The position numbers and the translations under genes are program-made. Positions 34,355-43,236 of a stretch of 64,000 nt of DNA are shown one piece after another. The stretch covers positions 1,226,241-1,290,240 of the forward strand of contig NZ_JAPNOZ010000012.1 in NCBI RefSeq assembly GCF_029955155.1, given 5' to 3'. The notes beneath the pieces were generated by a model. It did not search any database, was not told where the DNA came from, and saw only the letters and a program-made list of their open reading frames with translations. Origin of the DNA: Psychrobacillus sp. NEAU-3TGS. GTDB taxonomy: Bacteria; Bacillota; Bacilli; Bacillales_A; Planococcaceae. How positions within the stretch are numbered: the first letter of the stretch is position 1; each line of letters starts with the position of its first letter.

Positions 34355-35091
34355 GCTCTTTTACTCCCTCTTGCTTCTAAGATGTATTTCCATAAAGATA
34401 AAATAAGGATTGTAAACAAAATTCCTAAGATAAGTCCAGCTACTGCCGCTTCCAGTCCATAGGATTTCGTTTTTACTACATATGCTGCTTTAGCAACTGA
34501 AGGTTTTTCATACGAGATAATATCATTGCGTACACGCTGTTCAGTTGCCATTGAATTTGTTAGATCCATCTCTGCTTGGCTAAGCAAAGTAGTATAGTTG
34601 TTTATTACTGTTAAGTTATCCGTATCTGCTAAAGCTTGTTTATACGATTCGATACCTTGTTGTAATGTTTTAATCCTCGCCGATTGCGCTAAAGCATATC
34701 TTTGAGTTCCATCAATTACTTTATCGTTTTGCTCCATTAAACTTTCCATCAGTTGTTTATCAAATTGTGCAAGTTCTTTTGTTACTTGCTCTTTATTATC
34801 CCCATAAACTTCTGCTTTAATATATTTTCTAGTAGGGACAAACACTTCGGCTTTTCCAGTAAAATGTTGTCCGTAATTCGTCATAATATGGTCAGGATTT
34901 GTTAGCGCATCCAGCGTTACCGATCCAGTGAATACTGTACTTCTCCCAACATATTCTCCGTCCTTAGGGATGAACATCGATCCTACGTATCCAAGTAAGG
35001 CAACAATTACAGGGATAATGATAAACCAAATCTTTTTCCTCCAGAAAAACTCCAATGAATCATACAATCGATATGTTTTATTTTCCGTCAT
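34351..35091 (-). CDS. Chain-length determinant (Wzz-like) membrane protein
   Basis: 246 residues with two membrane segments, ~residues 18-40 (IWFIIIPVIVALLGYVGSMF) and ~212-235 (AAVAGLILGILFTILILSLW), and a helical external part between. This is the polysaccharide co-polymerase topology that sets chain length with Wzy. No tyrosine-kinase domain is fused and no BY-kinase or CpsB phosphatase gene lies nearby, so regulation differs from the usual Gram-positive capsule set. Sequence identity with described Wzz proteins looks low; topology and context carry the call. Confidence 0.78.
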   Translation of the reverse strand: MTENKTYRLYDSLEFFWRKKIWFIIIPVIVALLGYVGSMFIPKDGEYVGRSTVFTGSVTLDALTNPDHIMTNYGQHFTGKAEVFVPTRKYIKAEVYGDNKEQVTKELAQFDKQLMESLMEQNDKVIDGTQRYALAQSARIKTLQQGIESYKQALADTDNLTVINNYTTLLSQAEMDLTNSMATEQRVRNDIISYEKPSVAKAAYVVKTKSYGLEAAVAGLILGILFTILILSLWKYILEARGSKRA

Positions 35092-35153
35092 TACACTTCT
35101 CCTATCAAATTCGCCTTGCCGAATTTGCTCCTGCGCAAGCTCGTCGCAGGAAA

Positions 35154-35240
35154 CATTGCGCCCAGATTTTTATCGACTTGTTCGATAAATTCCGCTAAAA
35201 AATCTGTGGCATCCGCCGGAGGCTTTAACTTTATTCAGCA
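35154..35240. repeat. Dispersed repeat, uninterrupted copy of the element at 26697-26968
   Basis: ATTGCGCCCAGATTTTTATC and AAAAATCTGTGGCATCCGCC share their wording with the two ends of the interrupted copy near 26713 and 26925. Here only ~25 bp (CGACTTGTTCGATAAATTCC) separates them. It lies in the 304-bp gap between the aminotransferase and Wzz-like genes. Confidence 0.6.
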
Positions 35241-35348
35241 GGGGGCTTTGTCCCTTACTGAATCGAATAATTACTTTCCGTTTGTTTTCCTTACAATTAC
35301 ATTGCAAACAAGTACTGAATGAAGTTAATTAACTCCTAACAGGCAGTA

Positions 35349-35379
35349 AGAGGGAAACGTAACAATTACGTCTCCCTCT
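35349..35379. terminator. Hairpin downstream of the DegT-type aminotransferase gene
   Basis: AGAGGGAAACGT / ACGTCTCCCTCT with a 7-nt loop and one mismatch region. The minus strand lacks a proper T-run after it, so it may be a weak terminator or transcript-processing hairpin inside the operon. Confidence 0.4.
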
Positions 35380-35395
35380 ACTATTGAGCATCACA

Positions 35396-36511
35396 TTATT
35401 TTCCAGCAAAAAATTCCGCAATTTTCTCTACAACGTATTGTTGTTGTTCTTCTTTTAGCTCTGGGAACATTGGTAAAGAAAGTGCTTGTTTTGCAGCTTT
35501 TTCCGCTTTAGGGAAATCGCCTTCTTTATACCCTAAGCTTTCAAAAACAGGTTGTAGATGCAATGGTAGTGGGTAGTAAATCATTGTAGATACACCGTTC
35601 TCTTTTAGGTACGCTTGTAATTCATCACGACGTTCTATCAAGATCGTATATTGATGGAATACATGGTGGAAACCTTCAACAACAACAGGTGTTTTTACAT
35701 GGTCAGCCACTTTTTCGTTTAATAAAGCCGTATAGTAATCTGCATGTGTTTTACGTTGTTCGCTCCATGTATCTAAATGAGGGAATTTCACATTTAGTAC
35801 AGCAGCTTGTAACTCATCTAAACGGCTGTTATATCCAAGTACGCTATGGTAATACTTTGGCTTACTTCCGTGTACACGAATAACACGACTTTTTTCTGCA
35901 ATATCGTCATTATTCGTTACGACCATTCCACCGTCACCGTACGCACCAAGGTTTTTCGTTGGGAAGAAGCTATATGTCGCAGCGTCTCCTAGTTCACCAA
36001 CTGTATATTCCCCTTGTTTTGCACCAATTGCTTGCGCAGCATCTTCTATAACGACTAAATTATGCTTATCCGCGATTTCACGAATACGAACCATATCAGC
36101 CATTTGTCCATATAGATGTACAGGAATAATAGCTTTTGTTCTTTCTGTGATATGTTTTTCGATTTCTTCTGGATCTAGGTTGAATGAAATCGGATCTATG
36201 TCTGCATATACAGGCTTAGCTCCAGCTCTTACGATTGCTCCGCCGGTAGCAAAAAACGTAAATGGTGTTGTGATAACTTCATCTCCAGCACCGATTCCTG
36301 CAGCTTGTAGTGCTATGTGAATTGCGTCACTCCCATTTCCACAGCCAATACCGTGGGCAACATGACTATACTTGGCAAGATCTGCCTCTATTTTTTTAAC
36401 ATTATCCCCTAGGATAAATTGCGAGCTACTCATAACGCCATCTAAGGCTTCTAATACTTCACTTTTTAAAGATGCGTACTGCTCAGATAAATCTAACATT
36501 GGTACTTTCAT
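35396..36511 (-). CDS. DegT/DnrJ/EryC1 aminotransferase (WbpE/WlbC type)
   Basis: 371 residues. PLP-dependent sugar aminotransferase: GCGNGSDAIHIALQAAGIG, TTPFTFFATGG, VIEDAAQAIGAKQG, and the PLP lysine in YSFFPTKNLGAYGDGG. GHxNR-like SRLDELQAAVL is also typical. WbpE transfers an amino group from glutamate to C3 of the 3-keto UDP-GlcNAcA made by WbpB. It is the first enzyme gene of the acetamido-uronate set after the tagO/WecA-like gene. Substrate is inferred from the neighbours. Confidence 0.92.
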   Translation of the reverse strand: MKVPMLDLSEQYASLKSEVLEALDGVMSSSQFILGDNVKKIEADLAKYSHVAHGIGCGNGSDAIHIALQAAGIGAGDEVITTPFTFFATGGAIVRAGAKPVYADIDPISFNLDPEEIEKHITERTKAIIPVHLYGQMADMVRIREIADKHNLVVIEDAAQAIGAKQGEYTVGELGDAATYSFFPTKNLGAYGDGGMVVTNNDDIAEKSRVIRVHGSKPKYYHSVLGYNSRLDELQAAVLNVKFPHLDTWSEQRKTHADYYTALLNEKVADHVKTPVVVEGFHHVFHQYTILIERRDELQAYLKENGVSTMIYYPLPLHLQPVFESLGYKEGDFPKAEKAAKQALSLPMFPELKEEQQQYVVEKIAEFFAGK

Positions 36512-36554
36512 TTCGTTTACACCAACCTATCAATGAATTTTAATATGTAAAGCG

Positions 36555-37619
36555 CTAATTGCGCTTATACCCAACAACTTTACGAAATACGGATAATATT
36601 GGTCGATAGTCATCATTTACGAGACCTATTTTTTCTGCAACAATTTCAAATGCGATTAATATGAAAACTAGGATGAAAATAGCCCATCTTAACGTAAGTG
36701 TTTCAAATGTAATTGCTGCAATACTAAATATTAAACCAAATCCATATATAACTAACACAGTATCTCGATGCGATAATCCTAATGCTAACAAGCGGTGATG
36801 TAAATGAGATTTATCGGCAACGGATATTGGTTTCCTATTGACAACTCTGCGTATAATCGCAAACGATGTATCGAATATCGGTACACCTAATATCATAACC
36901 GGTACGACAAAGCTAAATAGCGTAACACTTTTAAACAAACCTAATAATGATAAAATAGCGATCGAATAACCTAAGAACATGGATCCTGTGTCACCCATGA
37001 AAATTTTCGCAGGGTAAAAATTATGAAATAGAAATCCAAGCGTACTCCCAAGTAATATTAACGATAGAGTCAGTATTAACATTTTGTCTGCAGAAAATGC
37101 TAAAAATGCAATACTTGCAAATACGATAGATGATATACCAGCGGATAATCCGTCCAGTCCATCAATTAAGTTAATCGCATTTGTAATTGCTAAAATCCAA
37201 AACAATGTTACTACGTATGAGAATATCCCAAGATCAAATACTCCGATGAAAGGAATATTTAATACTTCCACTGTTAAGCCGCTTCCCATTACTGCACATG
37301 CAGCTAAAATCTGACCTAAAAGCTTAATTTTCGCGGATATTTCATATTTGTCATCTATGATTCCCAAAACAATGATGATCAATGCACCAACCATTATTCC
37401 GGTAATTTTAGCTTCATATAACCCAGCAACAAAGTAACCAACTGTCACAGCAATAAAAATTGCAAGACCACCAAGCCGTGGCATCACATTCTGATGCACT
37501 TTTCGTTTATTCGGTTTATCTACAGCTCCGATCTTATGAGCAAGTTTTATAACAAGTGGCGTAACAGCTATTGCCGTTACCATAGAAATGATAAAAGCAA
37601 GAAGTAATTTTATGTCCAA
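36555..37619 (-). CDS. Polyprenyl-phosphate N-acetylhexosamine-1-phosphate transferase (TagO/WecA family)
   Basis: 354 residues from a TTG at 37619 with AAGGA eight bases upstream. An ATG at 37715 also opens the frame, but it overlaps a -10 box and has no ribosome site. About ten membrane segments. The MraY/WecA family motifs are visible: VDKPNKRKVHQNVMPRLGG, DDKYEISAKIKLLGQ, NAINLIDGLDGLSAG and FMGDTGSMFLGYSIAIL, and the HHRLLALGLSH loop. It loads the first sugar phosphate on undecaprenyl phosphate. It could be the TagO of this organism, serving both teichoic acid and this polysaccharide. Confidence 0.88.
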   Translation of the reverse strand: MDIKLLLAFIISMVTAIAVTPLVIKLAHKIGAVDKPNKRKVHQNVMPRLGGLAIFIAVTVGYFVAGLYEAKITGIMVGALIIIVLGIIDDKYEISAKIKLLGQILAACAVMGSGLTVEVLNIPFIGVFDLGIFSYVVTLFWILAITNAINLIDGLDGLSAGISSIVFASIAFLAFSADKMLILTLSLILLGSTLGFLFHNFYPAKIFMGDTGSMFLGYSIAILSLLGLFKSVTLFSFVVPVMILGVPIFDTSFAIIRRVVNRKPISVADKSHLHHRLLALGLSHRDTVLVIYGFGLIFSIAAITFETLTLRWAIFILVFILIAFEIVAEKIGLVNDDYRPILSVFRKVVGYKRN

Positions 37620-37713
37620 AAATATCATCCTTGTTTTTTTTATATTTTCATTGACTATTAAGTTTCTCTTCACAGTAGACGAATTAGCAGCATGAAAGTT
37701 TCTTCGATTACTC

Positions 37714-37743
37714 ATTATACTATAAAAATAGATTTGTAACCAA
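37714..37743 (-). promoter_or_regulatory. Candidate sigma-A promoter of the TagO/WecA-like gene
   Basis: On the minus strand TTGGTT (37738-37743) and TATAAT (37714-37719) are 18 bases apart. The -10 coincides with the ATG that opens the longest frame, which argues for the downstream TTG start. Confidence 0.55.
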
Positions 37744-37756
37744 GTATATTATAAAG

Positions 37757-37805
37757 AAAAAAAAGACTGACTTTTCGCCTTATTATAGGCAAAAATCAGT
37801 CTTTT
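37757..37805 (-). terminator. Terminator of the 136-aa protein gene
   Basis: AAAAGACTGA / TCAGTCTTTT with an inner GCCT/AGGC stem, followed on the minus strand by eight T. Confidence 0.85.
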
Positions 37806-37826
37806 GATGCGTAGCTTATTAACTAC

Positions 37827-38237
37827 TTATGAAAACTCTGGCCAATTAGTTTGATACTCATCGCCCTCGATTTTTTCAAGCGTACGGTATTTAAATGGAA
37901 CCAAGTCGTTCATTTGTAATTCTTCTAACGCTCTTTCTAATGGTAATAGCTGAAAACTATCGTCTTCTTCTATAATCAAGTATGCTCCTGCAACTTTTCC
38001 GTTCTCTTTCGTATTGATGCGAATAAAAGCCGGGAAAAACAAATCATTTCTTGATTGGATAACAGAAGAAGCTAGTACTACATGTTCACCATCTTCAACG
38101 ATATGATCTTGATCAATTTTATCGAATACTTTTACAGCCCATGCTTGGCGTTTATAAAAACCTATTACTTTTGGCGCATTTTCTTCCATTGATGAATTAG
38201 GTGAAGCATTCTCATTATTTTTTTCTTCCGAATACAT
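37827..38237 (-). CDS. Conserved-looking hypothetical protein, 136 aa
   Basis: Not recognised. The first ~22 residues are polar and likely disordered (EEKNNENASPNSSMEE). The rest mixes beta strands and helices (KVIGFYKRQAWAVKVFDKI, then HVVLASSVIQSRNDLFFPAF) and ends acidic. There is no signal peptide or membrane segment, so it is cytoplasmic. It has its own terminator and lies between the polysaccharide operon and the secreted glycosidase gene. A good ribosome site (GGAGGG) precedes the ATG. Confidence 0.7.
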   Translation of the reverse strand: MYSEEKNNENASPNSSMEENAPKVIGFYKRQAWAVKVFDKIDQDHIVEDGEHVVLASSVIQSRNDLFFPAFIRINTKENGKVAGAYLIIEEDDSFQLLPLERALEELQMNDLVPFKYRTLEKIEGDEYQTNWPEFS

Positions 38238-38360
38238 GTACTTCCCTCCACAGTTAGCAAAAATCCATACTGATTACGTTATCACACATCAAAAAGGTTC
38301 GCAACTTCTAATACTTTTTTCCCTTCTTCAGTAGGTTTTTTGTCGCACTAGTGTGTTAGC

Positions 38361-40613
38361 TTAATCTTTATAAATTGCTTGGATATCATCGATGATTATT
38401 TCACCATTCGATTTGTTTGCATCCTCTGTTTGCATATAGCGTACTGGTAAGTCCATTTTAAGTGGATATGTTAGGCCTGCTGGAACTTCCGCAGTAACGA
38501 ATCTCCAATCTGTCCAGTTCACATTCTTATCTAAATCTAGTTGAACTGATTTGCCAGATGCATCGATGACTTGTGTTCTGAGCCAGTTTCCTTTGCCATC
38601 ACCTTTTACCCACATACCGATTTTCTTAGCAGGAGTACTAATCGTTAACTTCGTTTTAGCACTTACATATGCCCCTGAAGTACCTGTTGTGCCTGTGAAA
38701 TCATAAACTAGTTTAATAGCTTTTGAACCATCACGGTCATTCGTAACAGATTGAACGGCTACAGATTTTGCTCGATCACTAGTAGCCTCATAGTTTAAGA
38801 TACCTTTATTAAATGATTCTAATATAGTAGGAGAACCATTTGATACTTTTAGCTGGATATTCGCTGTTTTCCCATCATAAGTTACGACACCAGCATACGT
38901 GCCTGGTTTCGCATTGACTACTTGCTTGCCATTTGTATTTGTTAAAATAGAAGAAGTCACTTTACCATTTCCAGATATAGCTACCGGATTCATATGCTGA
39001 TCGATTCCTTTTACTGGAACAGACAAATCCGTATAAGTTTCCCCTTCAAATACTTCTAATACAGTTGACTTTGGTATGATTGTTGCAAGTGCACCTGTTT
39101 TATATTGACTAATGAATAATAAAGAATTGGATACGGAACGCTCATGTCCATCGGAAGGCTTATTTTGAACAGTTACTTTGCTATCGCCTAGTTCTCTTGT
39201 AACTACTGTAGAAGAACCTCCACCATCAAATGTCATTGCGTACACTGCCCCTAAATCTTTCATTAGTTTAGCTGTATTTTGCAATGTTAGTCCTTTACTA
39301 TCCGTTGATCTTCCATCAATTACTGTTGTAAAGATACTACCATCTTTTTTAATACCTACTGCTGTTCTAGGTGCAACACCAGCCACTTTAATCGTTTGTA
39401 ATGTACCATTTTTCACTAAATGATAACGTCCGCTTACTGATTCTCTTACATTGTTCCATTCAGCAGGAGTAAATTTTGTCGAAATCGCAATTTGATCTCC
39501 TACTTGAACTTTTTTTAGAAACTCACTTGCAAAGTTATGTCCAGATAAAACAATTTCTCCCTTGTTTAACTTCGCGTTTCCAACACCCGTAACATTTTCT
39601 AAAACTGTTCCGACTAGTGTTTCGGAGCCGTTAAGTTTTCCTGAATCTATTTTCACTCGAACCTCTGTACCGAGTTCATTCGTTCCTGTTGTTGCATTGA
39701 AATCTCTTGTATAGATTACCAAATGGTTTGCTGATCGTTTACGATTGACAGAATCAATTGCATAAGACTCTTGCCCATTTACGGTAATATTCATTGCTAC
39801 TTGAGGTGCCCCAATAATAGCTTTACCATTGGCTTTTACACCTAATACTGCCAATTCATTAAGTGGCGTTTGTGATGTAGAAACAATAGATCCGTCCATC
39901 ATCATTAAATCGATAGGTTGTCCTTGTTTATCGAAGTAATCTGCATTTACCCCAGCAACTACATGATATGAATCATTTTGTTCCACGCTATTTGCTTGAG
40001 AAGATGTTGTTTCTAATCCAACTAATTGATCTTTTGCAAGCTCTGTTTTTAATCCGACATTAGAAGTTTTACCATCATATTCGATTACAAATACATTTTG
40101 AGCCCCAATTGCGCCATCGATATCAAAGTATTTTTTACGAATACCAGGAGCAAGCTGTGTAACTTTCTGACTCAAAACTTTACCACCAGTTAAAGCAGGT
40201 GTAGCTTCAGTAGGAAATAACTGAGAAGAATTATTTCCACTAGGTGCAGTTGTTCCTTCTGCATTTGCTAATTCTTTTAGTTTTGCTTTGGAAGGTGTCT
40301 TATACTCGACGTACCCTGCCATTTTCGTAATGTACATGCCTCCACCAAGACCATATTGACCGCCGTATAAATTATCATAGCGATATACACGGTATTGTTC
40401 ACCTGGTTTTAGTACTCGTTCGTATACTAAACCTGCATCTGTACGCTTCCATAAGTTGATTGGTTTGATTACTTTAATTTTCCCAATTTGACCAGGAACC
40501 ATTAATATGCCATCCCAATAAACTTTCGTTGCTGCTTGTGCTTGATTTGGTTGGAATAGAGCGCCCGTGACAATTGCAAAAACGATAAAAAAGTATAGCA
40601 ATTTTTGTTTCAT
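38361..40613 (-). CDS. Secreted phosphodiester glycosidase (NAGPA domain) protein
   Basis: 750 residues, signal peptide MKQKLLYFFIVFAIVTGALF...QAQA. The N-terminal ~85 residues (VYWDGILMVPGQIGKIKV...LGGGMYITK...YKTPSKAKL) match the N-terminus of the CAP protein at 12268-13425. A phosphodiester glycosidase domain follows (~190-500), with AGVNADYFDKQGQP, APRTAVGIKKDGSIF and AMTFDGGGSSTVV, the usual family blocks. The C-terminus (~590-750) is a beta-sandwich resembling a carbohydrate-binding module. NAGPA-type enzymes remove sugars from phosphodiesters, so a wall teichoic acid or capsule substrate is plausible. It lies 32 bp after the beta-propeller gene. Confidence 0.85.
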   Translation of the reverse strand: MKQKLLYFFIVFAIVTGALFQPNQAQAATKVYWDGILMVPGQIGKIKVIKPINLWKRTDAGLVYERVLKPGEQYRVYRYDNLYGGQYGLGGGMYITKMAGYVEYKTPSKAKLKELANAEGTTAPSGNNSSQLFPTEATPALTGGKVLSQKVTQLAPGIRKKYFDIDGAIGAQNVFVIEYDGKTSNVGLKTELAKDQLVGLETTSSQANSVEQNDSYHVVAGVNADYFDKQGQPIDLMMMDGSIVSTSQTPLNELAVLGVKANGKAIIGAPQVAMNITVNGQESYAIDSVNRKRSANHLVIYTRDFNATTGTNELGTEVRVKIDSGKLNGSETLVGTVLENVTGVGNAKLNKGEIVLSGHNFASEFLKKVQVGDQIAISTKFTPAEWNNVRESVSGRYHLVKNGTLQTIKVAGVAPRTAVGIKKDGSIFTTVIDGRSTDSKGLTLQNTAKLMKDLGAVYAMTFDGGGSSTVVTRELGDSKVTVQNKPSDGHERSVSNSLLFISQYKTGALATIIPKSTVLEVFEGETYTDLSVPVKGIDQHMNPVAISGNGKVTSSILTNTNGKQVVNAKPGTYAGVVTYDGKTANIQLKVSNGSPTILESFNKGILNYEATSDRAKSVAVQSVTNDRDGSKAIKLVYDFTGTTGTSGAYVSAKTKLTISTPAKKIGMWVKGDGKGNWLRTQVIDASGKSVQLDLDKNVNWTDWRFVTAEVPAGLTYPLKMDLPVRYMQTEDANKSNGEIIIDDIQAIYKD

Positions 40614-40645
40614 TTAGATAAATTCTCCTTCATTTCCTTGAGCAA

Positions 40646-42928
40646 TTACTTTTGCTCTTTTTGTTGTTGCTCTCTATTTTGTTCAATTGTATATTTCCAT
40701 AAATTACTTCCATCATAATAATAAAGGTTTCCATTGACATCTTTTACGAGTCCATAAACCCCTTTATCTTTCAACCACTCTACTTTTAGCGTATCTTTTG
40801 TTACTCTAAATAGTTTTCCTTCCACACTTCCGTAAATATAGCCATCTGGCCCTTCTACGATTTGTGCATTACGGAATCTTCCGGAGATTAACTCTAGTAA
40901 TTCAACTGAACGAACATCTGTCCACTCATCTTTATAGACAAATAGCGTTCCATCGGCCATTCCCCAAACATTATTATCTTTATCTATTATTAAACTAGTA
41001 ATCATACTTGAATCAAATGGTAGATGAATATATTTTTTGTCTTCCGGGTTACTTCTATTAAAGTAGAATAATCTAGCTCCCCTTGGGTTTACTTGCTGGT
41101 TCGCATGGATCGATGTTCCACCAAAAACTTGTGTTCCTCTACTAACTAGTGAAACAATACTTTGGTTGTAAATATAGTTTTCGTATATCTCCATCTTTTC
41201 GTTTTCTGTATTGTAGAAGGCAAGAGCTCCGCCGCCTACACTAGCATCTGGTAATGTTCCTAATACAATTTCTTTTCCGTTATTGTAAGGAGTTACTGCA
41301 GTCGATCTTTCTTGTCCATATTCGTTCATACGAATAACTTCTTTTGGATTTCCATTATCCCATGGAAGTGCGCGATCATACACAAGTAATCTAGCAAGTG
41401 GATACGCACCGATATAGAGTTTATTGTTTATATGATACATAGACTCTATTTGACTAATATTTCGGTACAATTCTTTGTTTCCAGTTGCAACGTCATACAC
41501 ACCAAGACCACCGGACATATATCCATTCGCAAATATTTTCTTCCCATCTTCGCTTGAAGCTAGTGTATAAAGCTCTACTGGTTGTTCCGGTAATTCAAAT
41601 TGATGGTATTGAATTTCTCCCGTTTGTGGATTGTATTCGAATAATTGGCCTAGATTATCAACCATTCCGGATAGTAGAAATTCTGTTGGTTCTTCTACGA
41701 TCGGTTCTTCGATAACTGTATCCTCAGTTGTTGGTGCTTCCCCTGTGGAATTTCCTTGTGATTGGCTTTCTTTTAAAGCTTTTTCACGGAACGCTTGTTC
41801 AAATAGTGCCTCAAAGTCTACCTGCTTATCTTCAGCTTTTTTCTCACCTTTTACGATAAAGTCCAAATTAATTGCTTCTGTCCCTTTTGGTAAATATAAT
41901 CCAAGCTCCGTATGCGCTTTTGTATGGAAGTCATAACGGATCAGTTGTTGTGCTTTTGTATAGTATAACGATTTGCCATCTGGTGATAGTGTAGAGACAG
42001 TTTTAGAATTTAGTTCAAACTCGTCTACGATTTTCAATGTTTTTCTATCGAAAACTACCGCCACATTAGATGGGTATAATCTTGCAACGACATAATCGTC
42101 CGTTAATACTAAATCTTGCGCATATTTTTCAGACATATATTTTGCTGGTAAAAAGGATGTGAAATTTTTTGTACCAGGCTTTTTCACCAATAAATCCATA
42201 TTAGAACCAATCGATACGTAAATTTCATCTCGTTCTTCATCAGCAACAATTGCTTTCACAAAATCTTTTCTTTTACGAATTTGGCCGTACTCTTCAATTT
42301 GTTTCGTTTCTGTGTCAAATGCTACAAGAGAGCCACCGTATGCTGAACCAGCATATACTTTATTGCCAGAGACGATTAAATCTTGGATAGATGTATCACT
42401 CTTATTCGAAAAAATTGCTCCGTGGTTTTCAAACACTTCCGTATTTGGGTCATAGCTATAAAGCACACTTGAAACAGATCCACCAACCCAAAGCTTTCCA
42501 TTTTCATCTACGTCAAGTCCCCAAGCGCTTTTTGAATCTTCTAACGTAAATGTATGTATCGTTTCCTTAGTTTGATAATCTACCACAACTAACGCAGCTG
42601 GAGCTCCATGCATGATGTAATAAATGAAATATTCGCCTTTGTCATTTGCAGCAATTTTAGATGAAATAGCAGATGATTTGAAAATCATCGGCCCTAAGTT
42701 TTCATAACCTTCCTGAATAACTTCTTCCTCTGGCTCTTGTTCAATTGCATCCTCTAACCATTCTTCTGCACTACCTTCGACTTCAATTACTTCTTCCCCA
42801 GTCCCTACAGGCTCTACTTTTACCTCTTCTACAGTTGTTTCTGTTTTGGGTAATTCTTCTGCATTTGCCACACTATTTAAGGGTGTAGCTAACATAGCAG
42901 CCATCACTGGAATATAAATTTTCTTCAT
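40646..42928 (-). CDS. Secreted beta-propeller protein, function unknown
   Basis: 760 residues, signal peptide MKKIYIPVMAAMLATPLNSVANA. An acidic Glu/Val-rich linker (~25-70) leads to repeated beta-propeller blades (YDPNTEVFENHG, YAGSAYGGSLVAFDTETKQIEEYG, IYVSIGSN...) in two groups separated by a Gln/Glu-rich linker (~385-425). No catalytic signature is seen, so it may bind a surface polymer or protein. It precedes the glycosidase gene on the same strand and is divergent from secA2, whose product exports surface proteins in several Gram-positives. Confidence 0.72.
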   Translation of the reverse strand: MKKIYIPVMAAMLATPLNSVANAEELPKTETTVEEVKVEPVGTGEEVIEVEGSAEEWLEDAIEQEPEEEVIQEGYENLGPMIFKSSAISSKIAANDKGEYFIYYIMHGAPAALVVVDYQTKETIHTFTLEDSKSAWGLDVDENGKLWVGGSVSSVLYSYDPNTEVFENHGAIFSNKSDTSIQDLIVSGNKVYAGSAYGGSLVAFDTETKQIEEYGQIRKRKDFVKAIVADEERDEIYVSIGSNMDLLVKKPGTKNFTSFLPAKYMSEKYAQDLVLTDDYVVARLYPSNVAVVFDRKTLKIVDEFELNSKTVSTLSPDGKSLYYTKAQQLIRYDFHTKAHTELGLYLPKGTEAINLDFIVKGEKKAEDKQVDFEALFEQAFREKALKESQSQGNSTGEAPTTEDTVIEEPIVEEPTEFLLSGMVDNLGQLFEYNPQTGEIQYHQFELPEQPVELYTLASSEDGKKIFANGYMSGGLGVYDVATGNKELYRNISQIESMYHINNKLYIGAYPLARLLVYDRALPWDNGNPKEVIRMNEYGQERSTAVTPYNNGKEIVLGTLPDASVGGGALAFYNTENEKMEIYENYIYNQSIVSLVSRGTQVFGGTSIHANQQVNPRGARLFYFNRSNPEDKKYIHLPFDSSMITSLIIDKDNNVWGMADGTLFVYKDEWTDVRSVELLELISGRFRNAQIVEGPDGYIYGSVEGKLFRVTKDTLKVEWLKDKGVYGLVKDVNGNLYYYDGSNLWKYTIEQNREQQQKEQK

Positions 42929-43194
42929 ATTAAAACCCCTTTCATGTATAGTTTAACATTAACATCATTGGTAACATTTAAAACTTATAGTTGTAATATA
43001 ATTGAAATATTATATCTAAATTTCCTTGTCGAATTAGTATCCAAATTAAGTGAGAAAGTGTTCATAAGAGTGTGATATCCATCCGACAACAACTAACTGA
43101 GCAACTTATGAAAGGCTGAGTTTCCTCCAAATTTAGGTATGATTTGTCCCTGTCGAATTAAGTACAGTTTGAAAATGCTTGCAACTTTGTTTCA

Positions 43195-43203
43195 TGATAT
43201 AAT
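43195..43203 (+). promoter_or_regulatory. Extended -10 promoter of secA2
   Basis: TGATATAAT, an extended -10 element, 20 bp before the AGGGAG ribosome site of secA2. No good -35 box is visible 17 bp upstream. The rest of 42929-43194 shows nothing else I can support. Confidence 0.55.
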
Positions 43204-43236
43204 AGGCAATGGAATTTAAAAGTAGGGAGAATGAAC

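Noticed and set aside
37620..37715. N-terminal 32-residue extension of the TagO/WecA-like protein
   Set aside because: The ATG overlaps a TATAAT box, has no ribosome site, and the extension is polar and unlike the family start.
43021..43165. Repeated TGTCGAATTA upstream of secA2 as an operator
   Set aside because: Two occurrences about 125 bp apart without symmetry or relation to the promoter; chance is likely.
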